This document shows, in pieces, positions 55,174 to 61,738 of a stretch of 64,000 bases of DNA. The stretch's first letter is position 1. Every line of letters begins with the position of its first letter. A program made the position numbers and the translations under genes. Source of the stretch: Microbacterium sp. (GTDB taxonomy: Bacteria > Actinomycetota > Actinomycetes > Actinomycetales > Microbacteriaceae); contig NZ_JAPSHY010000006.1 of assembly GCF_031179285.1 (NCBI RefSeq), positions 62,001 through 126,000 of the forward strand, read 5' to 3'. The notes under the pieces are model-generated. The model did not search any database and had not been told where the DNA came from. It saw only the letters and a list, made by a program, of their open reading frames with translations.

Positions 55174-57256
55174 ATGGAGTATGCGCTGGCAGGGTCAGAA
55201 GGTCGGAGATGTGGATGCTGCGGCACTTCCCGGCCTCGAAGATCGAACCAGCATCCTGCGATCCGTGACCACTCCCGAGTTCGCCGGCATGACGTTCCAC
55301 GAAGTGCTCTCGAAATCGGCGCTGAACCACGTCCCCGGTGCGTCGCGCATGCCGTTCGCGTGGACGATCAACCCCTACCGCGGATGCAGCCATGCCTGCG
55401 TTTACTGCGTGTCTCCGGACACGTTGATCCTCTGCACGGATGGTCGGCAGCGACCGCTGCGCGATCTGGAGATCGGCGACGAAATCCTCGGAACGGAGAA
55501 GCAAGGCGATTACCGCCGCTACGTCAAGACGACGATCAAAGCCAAGTGGGCAACGAGGAAGAGGGCGTACCGGGTCACACTCGCCGATGGCACGCAGCTC
55601 GTCGCGAGCGGTGACCATCGATTCCTCACCGAGCGAGGGTGGAAGCATGTCGTTGCCGCTGAGAAGGGGCAGCGCCCGTACCTCACCACAAACAACAGGC
55701 TTATGGGGTTCGGCATCGGAGCGGCCGGGATGAAGATCGATCCGTCTTCACTCGACTACCGTCGCGGCTACCTCGCGGGAATGATCCGCGGTGACGGGAT
55801 GATCTTCCACGGGAGCTACCCGAGCCCGACGAGAACGCGCGAGATCCACATGTTCCGTCTGGCGCTCATCGACGAGGAAGCGCTCGCCAGAACCGAGGGA
55901 TATCTCGAAGAGGAGGGAGTGCCGACCCGAAGGCGGCCCTTCGCTCAGGCCAGCGACACACGCAGCGCTGCGGATGCGATCCACACGGCCGCACGACGTC
56001 ACGTCGAATCGATCGAGACGCTCATCCAGACTCCTTCGACACCGAACACGGACTGGTACTCGGGTTTTCTCGGCGGAGTCTTCGACGCCGAGGGGAGTTG
56101 CTCCCGCGGGGTGCTTCGCATCTCCAACAAAGACGCCGACATCATCGATCTCATCGAGCGAGGAATGCAGGAACTCGGAGTGCCCTATCGGCTCGAGGCG
56201 CCTCGAGGCAGTGGGGTCCGCAGCGTACGGGTCATTGGCGGACTCCCGAGCCGTCAGCGATTCTTCGCGCTCACTGCCCCCGCCATCACTCGCAAGATGT
56301 CACTGGAGGGCACGGCCGTGAAGAGCGTCGCCGACTTGCGCGTGATGGGCATCGAGCCACTCGACGGTGAAATGGATCTTCTCGACATCACCACGGGGAC
56401 CGGCGATTTCGTCGCGAACGGGGTGATCAGTCACAACTGCTTCGCCCGCGGCACGCACGAGTATCTCGACCTCGACGGAGGCGCAGACTTCGACTCGCAG
56501 ATCGTGGTCAAGGTGAACGTCGTCGAGGTGCTCGAAAAGGAGCTGCGGCGAGGCAGCTGGCAGCACGAGACCGTTGCGCTCGGCACGAACACCGACCCGT
56601 ACCAGCGGGCGGAGGGCCGCTACAAACTGATGCCCGGGATCATCGAAGCACTCGCCCGTTCCGGCACACCGATGTCGATCCTCACCAAGGGCACACTGAT
56701 CCGCCGCGACATCCCGCTGCTCGTGAAGGCGGCAGAGCGCGTCCCCGTCGATGTGCAGATGTCGATCGCGATGTACGACGACGAGCTGCAGAAGGCGATC
56801 GAGCCGGGTGCACCCACCACGCAGGCGCGGCTCGACACCGTGAGAGCCCTGGCGGATGCCGGATTCCGCGTGACGGTCTTCCTGATGCCGATCATGCCGC
56901 ACATGACGGATTCCGTCGCGGCGGTCGACGACGCCCTGAAGCGCATCAAGGCGGCGGGTGCCCGCACCGTGATCTACGGGGCCCTTCACCTGCGGCCGGG
57001 CGTGAAGCCGTGGTTCTTCCGATGGCTCGAAGAGGCTCGGCCGGACCTCGTCTCCTCGTACCGCGGACTGTATCCGGGGGCCTCCGCGGAAGCACCCAAG
57101 GCGTACCGGCAGTGGCTCGCCAAGCGGGTGCGTCCGCTGATCCGCCTGCACGGACTCGACGCTCGGCACGAAGACGACTATCCGCAGCGCGTCAGGCCCG
57201 TGCGATTCGCGCCGTCTACGGCATCCGAGCCCGCGCCGCAGCCGATGCTCTTCTGA
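55166..57256 (+). CDS. Rv2578c-family radical SAM protein, interrupted by an intein
   Basis: 696 aa precursor with two host parts: residues 1-80 and 425-696, together ~352 aa after splicing. The radical SAM cluster motif is split: Cys74 and Cys78 lie before the intein, and the third Cys is regenerated from the residue after it (Cys425), giving GCSHACVYC-FARGTHEYLDLD. The rest matches the family: ALGTNTDPYQ, MSILTKGTLIRRD and an RxxLYP end region. Mycobacterial homologues are compared to spore photoproduct lyase. Function unknown, with DNA repair suggested. A start at 55181 (MRWQGQ) is also possible. It is divergent from the peptidase gene. Activity should depend on splicing because an unspliced precursor lacks the complete cluster. 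Confidence 0.93.
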   Translation: MFEWSMRWQGQKVGDVDAAALPGLEDRTSILRSVTTPEFAGMTFHEVLSKSALNHVPGASRMPFAWTINPYRGCSHACVYCVSPDTLILCTDGRQRPLRDLEIGDEILGTEKQGDYRRYVKTTIKAKWATRKRAYRVTLADGTQLVASGDHRFLTERGWKHVVAAEKGQRPYLTTNNRLMGFGIGAAGMKIDPSSLDYRRGYLAGMIRGDGMIFHGSYPSPTRTREIHMFRLALIDEEALARTEGYLEEEGVPTRRRPFAQASDTRSAADAIHTAARRHVESIETLIQTPSTPNTDWYSGFLGGVFDAEGSCSRGVLRISNKDADIIDLIERGMQELGVPYRLEAPRGSGVRSVRVIGGLPSRQRFFALTAPAITRKMSLEGTAVKSVADLRVMGIEPLDGEMDLLDITTGTGDFVANGVISHNCFARGTHEYLDLDGGADFDSQIVVKVNVVEVLEKELRRGSWQHETVALGTNTDPYQRAEGRYKLMPGIIEALARSGTPMSILTKGTLIRRDIPLLVKAAERVPVDVQMSIAMYDDELQKAIEPGAPTTQARLDTVRALADAGFRVTVFLMPIMPHMTDSVAAVDDALKRIKAAGARTVIYGALHLRPGVKPWFFRWLEEARPDLVSSYRGLYPGASAEAPKAYRQWLAKRVRPLIRLHGLDARHEDDYPQRVRPVRFAPSTASEPAPQPMLF
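55406..56437 (+). mobile_element. LAGLIDADG intein within the radical SAM gene
   Basis: 344 aa (precursor residues 81-424), in frame. Splicing blocks: N-terminal Cys81 followed by VSPDTLILCTDG; block B LVASGDHRFL; C-terminal block FVANGVISHN with penultimate His and terminal Asn, then Cys425. All residues for standard class 1 splicing are present. The middle holds a LAGLIDADG homing endonuclease with YLAGMIRGDG (202-211) and FLGGVFDAEG (301-310); both acidic residues, Asp210 and Glu309, are kept, so it may be active. It inserts exactly at the third Cys of the FeS cluster motif. I recall inteins annotated at this site in other Rv2578c-family proteins, so the site itself is probably not new. 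Confidence 0.95.
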
Positions 57257-57279
57257 CGGGTGCCGGCGGCACCGCCCCG

Positions 57280-57293
57280 TAGGCTTCTCGGTT
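57280..57293 (+). promoter_or_regulatory. Leaderless-type promoter of yaeQ
   Basis: TAGGCT (57280-57285) followed by 8 bases and the ATG at 57294. It lies only 24 bases after the radical SAM stop. Confidence 0.45.
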
Positions 57294-57833
57294 ATGGCTA
57301 TCGGCTCCACAATGCACACGTTCGACGTCCAGCTGGCCGACACCGACCGGGGCGTCTATGAGGACTACGCACTGCGGGTGGCCAGGCATCCGTCCGAGAC
57401 CGACGCCTACATGACCACTCGCGTTCTGGCCCACGGGCTCGAGTACGCGGAGGGCATCGCCTTCGGCGACGGGATCTCGTCGACCGAGGAACCCGCCGTC
57501 GTGGTGCGCGACATGACGGGCCGGCTCACCGCGTGGATCGAGATCGGAGCCCCCGACGCCGAGCGGCTGCACCACGGCAGCCGGCTCGCCGAGCGCACGG
57601 TCGTCTACACGCACCGCGATCCTGCCAAGGTGATGGCTCCGTGGTCGGGGAAGAGGATCCATCGCGCCGGCGCGATCCGCCTGTTCAGCTTCGACCCCGG
57701 TTTCATCGAGTCCGCGGCGCGATTGATCGAACGACGGAACTTCATGACGCTGACCGTCACCGAGCAGGTGCTCTACCTCGACCTGAACGGCACGAGCCTC
57801 ACCTCGAGCATCCATGAGCACGAGCTCTCCTGA
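57294..57833 (+). CDS. yaeQ: YaeQ family protein
   Basis: 179 aa, normal length. It opens with STMHTFDVQLADTDRGVYEDYALRVARHPSET, the family's hallmark, followed by VLAHGLEYAEGIAFGDGIS and WIEIGAPDAERLHHGSR. YaeQ has a PD-(D/E)xK-like fold; E. coli YaeQ was linked to suppression of RfaH loss, but its role is unclear. The start follows a TAGGCT box. A symmetric hairpin separates it from the convergent DEAD-box gene. Confidence 0.92.
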   Translation: MAIGSTMHTFDVQLADTDRGVYEDYALRVARHPSETDAYMTTRVLAHGLEYAEGIAFGDGISSTEEPAVVVRDMTGRLTAWIEIGAPDAERLHHGSRLAERTVVYTHRDPAKVMAPWSGKRIHRAGAIRLFSFDPGFIESAARLIERRNFMTLTVTEQVLYLDLNGTSLTSSIHEHELS

Positions 57834-57852
57834 GATCTCCCGAGTACCGTAC

Positions 57853-57890
57853 GGCGAAGGCCCCCGGAATCCGTTCCGAGGGCCTTCGCC
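57853..57890. terminator. Bidirectional hairpin between yaeQ and the DEAD-box gene
   Basis: GGCGAAGGCC at 57853 pairs with GGCCTTCGCC ending at 57890, with a further inner CGGAA/TTCCG pairing and one mismatch. It sits between two convergent stops. Confidence 0.7.
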
Positions 57891-57912
57891 ATGGTGTCTC
57901 CCGGCGGGTCGC

Positions 57913-60270
57913 TCAGGCGGTGAGGTCCGCCGCGGTGGGCATCCGGCCGGTGATCTCCTCGATGACGTCGTCGTCGGGACGGGCGTCCTCGAAGGGGGCA
58001 TCGATCTCGGCGCGGTCGAGCAGCTCGGTCATCCGCCGGCGACGCTGACGGGTGATCAGGGTCACGACGCGCCCGGAGCGACCAGCGCGACCGGTGCGGC
58101 CGGAGCGGTGCAGGTACGTCTTGTACTCGTCGGGGGCGTCGGCCTGCACGACGAGATCGATGTCATCGACGTGGATGCCGCGAGCGGCGACGTCGGTCGC
58201 CACCAGCACCTGCACCCGGCCGGACGTGAGACGCTCCAGGTTGCGGGTGCGCTTGGCCTGGTTGAGATCGCCGTGCAGCGAGACTGCGGGGATGCCGGCG
58301 TCATCGAACTGCTCGGCGAGCATGTCGGCATACGCCCTGGTACGCGCGAAGACGAGTGTCTTTCCCTCGCGATCGACGAGCGACGTGAGGATGTCGGCCT
58401 TGTCGCGGTGCTCGATGACGAGCACGCGGTGCTCGATGGTGCTGGACTCCTGGTCTTCACCGGCGACCTCGTAGACGGCCGGGTCGACGAGGAACTCGTC
58501 GACGAGGGCTGCGACCTCGCGGTCGAGGGTGGCCGAGAAGAGGAGCTTCTGGCTGCCGTCGGCGGTGTGCCGGAGGATCCGCTGCACGGGCTCGACGAAG
58601 CCGAGCTCGCACATGTGGTCGGCCTCGTCGAGCACCGCGATGCGGCAGTCGGAGAGGTCGAGCTTGCCCTGGTTGATGAGGTCCTCGACACGTCCGGGAG
58701 TGCCGATGACGATGTCGACGCCCTTCTTCAGCGCGCCCACCTGGCGCCCCTGCGGGACACCGCCGTAGATCTGCGTCGTGAAGAGACCGACGCTGCGGGC
58801 GATCGGCTGGATGGTGCGGTCGATTTGGAGCGCGAGCTCACGGGTCGGCGCGAGGATGATCGCGCGCGGCGACCGGCCGAACTCGCGGCGCTTGCCGGCC
58901 TGGGACTTCAGCACGTTCTCGACGAGCGGCGCCCCGAAGGCGATGGTCTTGCCGGAGCCGGTGCGGCCACGGGCGAGCACATCGCGCCCTGCGAGCACAG
59001 CCGGGATGCTCGCGGCCTGGATCGCGAACGGCGACGCCGCGCCCATGTTGCTCAGGGTCTCGACGATGTTCGATCCGAGGCCGAGGTCGGCGAACGTCAC
59101 GCCCTCCACCTCGACGGCGGCGACGGACTGCGCCTCGAGACGCTCGTGGACGACGTCTTCGGTGTGCTCCACCTGCGCCTTCGGCGCCTTGTTCCAGTTG
59201 TCGCGGCTCGGACGCTCGTCGCGCCGCGCATCGCGCTGGGCTTTTGATCCTGCCGACGGACGGCGGTTCTCGGTGCGGTACGCGCCGCCGGTCGACGGGC
59301 GGGTCCGCTCGCTGCGGGCTTCGCGTTCGCCGTCGAAAGAGCGCTGCGTCCGGTCGCGATCGAAGGCGCGACGGGCACGGTCGGCGTCGTAGGAACGGGC
59401 AGGGCGATCATCCCGGTCGGAACGCGGACGCTCGTCGCGGGCGCCTGCGCGGGTCGGGCGATCATCCCGATAGGTCCCGGGACCCGTCGAACGACCAGCG
59501 CGCTCATCACGATCCGAGCGCGAACGCTCGCTCGCGTTGCGATCGTAGCGGGGACGCTCGCCCGAGTTGCGGTCGTAGCGGGGACGCTCGCCAAAGCTGC
59601 GGTCGTAGCGAGGACGCTCGTCCTGCCTCGGGCGGTCGCCGAAGCCGCGGTCGTCGCGGCGCGGGCGATCGTCACGGTAGGTGCCGGCGCCGGTCGGTCG
59701 CTCACTCGATCCGCGGTCAGAGCGCGGGCGCTCGCTCGCATTCCGGTCGTAGCGAGGACGCTCGCCGGAGCTGCGGTAGTAGCGGGGGCGCTCGTCCTGC
59801 CGCGGGCGGTCGCCGAAGCCGCGGTCGTCGCGGCGAGGGCGATCTTCGAAGCGGCGCGGCGCGGCCGAAGCGGGTCGGTCGGTGTAGCGAGAGCCGCCGC
59901 CACCAGCAGTGCGGGGGCGCTCGTCGCGGTGGTGAGGTGCCTCACGGCGACCGGACTCCGCGCGGTTGCGGATGCCGCGTGCCTCGTCGCGGCCGGCACG
60001 CTCCTGCGCGGTCCAGCGTTGCTTGGGGGCACCGCCTTCAGCCTCGGCGGGTCGATACCCGCGGTGGCCGGCGCTGCGGCTGCCGGGTCGACGGTCCGCG
60101 CCGGCGCTGGGCGCCGAACGCCGGTCGGCGGCATCCGCGCGTCCGCCTCGCTCGCCGTCACGAGCAGCCGCTCCGTGGTGACGCTCATGGAACGAGGTCT
60201 TCTTGGCGCCGAAGCGCGGCTCGAAGTTGCGAGCGGGTCGGCCGCCCTTGGGCTTGTGATTCTTGGGCAT
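57913..60270 (-). CDS. DEAD-box RNA helicase with very long Arg-rich repetitive N-terminus
   Basis: 785 aa from the ATG at 60270 (MPKNHKPKGGRP); GAAGGA lies 10-11 bases upstream. Residues ~1-385 are low-complexity, rich in Arg, Asp, Glu, Ser and Gly, with tandem (G/S)ERPRYDRN units and one ~25-residue block duplicated. The helicase core (~390-760) has the Q-motif region, Walker A ARGRTGSGKT, VLDEADHM, SAT and HRSGRTGRAGRSG. A tail of ~25 residues ends the protein. DEAD-box helicases remodel structured RNA in ribosome assembly and cold adaptation. RNA-binding Arg-rich tails are usually C-terminal; here it is N-terminal. The upstream leader is long. Confidence 0.93.
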   Translation of the reverse strand: MPKNHKPKGGRPARNFEPRFGAKKTSFHERHHGAAARDGERGGRADAADRRSAPSAGADRRPGSRSAGHRGYRPAEAEGGAPKQRWTAQERAGRDEARGIRNRAESGRREAPHHRDERPRTAGGGGSRYTDRPASAAPRRFEDRPRRDDRGFGDRPRQDERPRYYRSSGERPRYDRNASERPRSDRGSSERPTGAGTYRDDRPRRDDRGFGDRPRQDERPRYDRSFGERPRYDRNSGERPRYDRNASERSRSDRDERAGRSTGPGTYRDDRPTRAGARDERPRSDRDDRPARSYDADRARRAFDRDRTQRSFDGEREARSERTRPSTGGAYRTENRRPSAGSKAQRDARRDERPSRDNWNKAPKAQVEHTEDVVHERLEAQSVAAVEVEGVTFADLGLGSNIVETLSNMGAASPFAIQAASIPAVLAGRDVLARGRTGSGKTIAFGAPLVENVLKSQAGKRREFGRSPRAIILAPTRELALQIDRTIQPIARSVGLFTTQIYGGVPQGRQVGALKKGVDIVIGTPGRVEDLINQGKLDLSDCRIAVLDEADHMCELGFVEPVQRILRHTADGSQKLLFSATLDREVAALVDEFLVDPAVYEVAGEDQESSTIEHRVLVIEHRDKADILTSLVDREGKTLVFARTRAYADMLAEQFDDAGIPAVSLHGDLNQAKRTRNLERLTSGRVQVLVATDVAARGIHVDDIDLVVQADAPDEYKTYLHRSGRTGRAGRSGRVVTLITRQRRRRMTELLDRAEIDAPFEDARPDDDVIEEITGRMPTAADLTA

Positions 60271-60375
60271 GGGGGGGGTGTCCTTCTGGGTTCTCGCACG
60301 AGAACAGCGCCGCGCACACGCGCGAGCACCCTGCACTTCGTCGAGAGTTCACGACGAGAGTCGGGGTCCGGACTG

Positions 60376-60408
60376 TCAGCGGCCGGGGCCATTCATGTGA
60401 TGGTTCAT
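60376..60408 (-). CDS. Possible 10-codon leader peptide upstream of the DEAD-box gene
   Basis: ATG at 60408 to TGA at 60376 would encode MNHHMNGPGR in the 5' leader of the DEAD-box gene. A perfect palindrome GCGTTGATCAACGC (60411-60424) lies 2 bases upstream. No good ribosome site is seen, so translation is uncertain. Confidence 0.25.
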   Translation of the reverse strand: MNHHMNGPGR

Positions 60409-60532
60409 GCGCGTTGATCAACGCTCACCATCGGCCCCTGGACTCACACTTCTTACAAAAACGTCCGCGCCACGCGCGGGTGTCCGAAGCCGACCCGACA
60501 ACTGTAGCGGACGCTCCTGGGAATCCTCCCCG

Positions 60533-60544
60533 TACGATGACGGG
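60533..60544 (+). promoter_or_regulatory. Leaderless-type promoter of the epimerase gene
   Basis: TACGAT (60533-60538) followed by 6 bases and a GTG at 60545. Confidence 0.5.
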
Positions 60545-61444
60545 GTGGACACGTTCTCTCCCACCGGTATCCAGGTCTATCTGAGTCACGGCGACGTGAC
60601 GGCGCAGATCTCCCAGGTCGGCGCCTCACTGCGCGCGCTGCGGGTCGGCGGGGTCGACATCGTGCCGCCGTATCCGCTCGATCAACCCGCCCCGTCGGCC
60701 TCGGGCGTCGTGCTGGTGCCGTGGCCCAACCGCGTGCGCGACGGTCGGTGGAGCGATGACGGCACCGAACGTCAGCTCGCCATCAGCGAGCCGAAGCTGC
60801 ACAACGCCAGCCACGGCCTGCTGCGCTTCGCGCCGTATGAGATCGACCAGACCGACGCCGCCGCGACCCTGCGCGCGTTGGTCGTCCCGCAGACCGGATA
60901 CCCGTATCTCATCGAGACCTCGGTGACGTATCTGCTCACCGCCGCCGGCGTCCATATCACCCACACGCTCACCAACCGCTCGTCGACACCGGCGCCGGTC
61001 GCGCTGGGCATCCACCCGTTCATCACCATTGGCGATGTCGATCCCCATGACCTGGTGCTGCGCGTCGACGCCGCGACCGCCTTCGAGACCGATGAGCGCA
61101 GTCTCCCGATCGGCACGCGGACGGCCGACCCGCGTCTTCGCGACGGCGTCCGCCTCGGCGATGTGACGCTCGACACGGGTCTCACCGATCTCTCGCGGGA
61201 TGGCGACGGTGTCGTGAGGCACACCCTCACCGCGCCCGACGGACGGCGCGTCACGCTGTGGCAGGGCGAGGGCTTCGACTACGCGCAGGTCTTCACCACC
61301 ACCAAGTACCCGGGTCAACCCGTGGCGCTGGCGATCGAGCCGATGACGGCCCCGGCCGACGCCCTCAACAGCGGCCTCGGCATCCGCCGTCTCGCGCCGG
61401 ACGAAACCTGGACCCTGCGCTGGGGCATCGAGTTCGCCGCGTGA
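60545..61444 (+). CDS. Aldose 1-epimerase family protein
   Basis: 299 aa from a GTG at 60545 (MDTFSPTGIQVYLSHG). The galactose mutarotase-like beta-sandwich is suggested by VLVPWPNRVRDGRW (~60), HNASHGLLR (~86-94) with the proton-transfer His, ALGIHPFITIGD (~155) and VALAIEPMTAPADALN near the end. Members interconvert alpha and beta anomers of aldoses or of sugar-6-phosphates; the exact sugar is not evident. It stands alone downstream of a TACGAT box. Confidence 0.92.
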   Translation: MDTFSPTGIQVYLSHGDVTAQISQVGASLRALRVGGVDIVPPYPLDQPAPSASGVVLVPWPNRVRDGRWSDDGTERQLAISEPKLHNASHGLLRFAPYEIDQTDAAATLRALVVPQTGYPYLIETSVTYLLTAAGVHITHTLTNRSSTPAPVALGIHPFITIGDVDPHDLVLRVDAATAFETDERSLPIGTRTADPRLRDGVRLGDVTLDTGLTDLSRDGDGVVRHTLTAPDGRRVTLWQGEGFDYAQVFTTTKYPGQPVALAIEPMTAPADALNSGLGIRRLAPDETWTLRWGIEFAA

Positions 61445-61738
61445 GCAGAACTGCACCGGCCCCCTAGTAGGAGCGGGGCGTTCAAGAGGAGTGTCAACAC
61501 CTCGTCCGCTGGACCTCTTTCGTCCTCGTATCCAAGCGTTCGCCTCAGCCCCGCACGCGCTCCGGTTTCTCGCCCCAGCGCCTCGGTGACTCGACGGGCG
61601 GTCACTGGTGGGCGATCTCAAGGACATCGCCTCGACTCCGCCGATCGCTCGCTCGCTGGACAGGAAGGTGTGTTCCCGGTTGGATGGTGGTGGAGTGCAA
61701 CGGCTGACGCGGTGCATCCAGGGTCGGGAGGGACCAAC
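61445..61738. other. 294-bp intergenic region
   Basis: No gene or strong hairpin seen. It presumably holds the promoter of the surface-protein gene that starts at 61739; GGGAGGG sits 6 bases before that start. Confidence 0.4.

Noticed and set aside
55181..56440. Radical SAM gene broken by an insertion
   Set aside because: The insertion is in frame, carries all splicing residues and is flanked exactly by family sequence, so it is an intein and not a disruption.
59500..59850. Regular short repeats resembling a CRISPR array
   Set aside because: They are in-frame codon repeats of the Arg-rich N-terminus of the DEAD-box protein, with no unique equal-length spacers and no cas genes.
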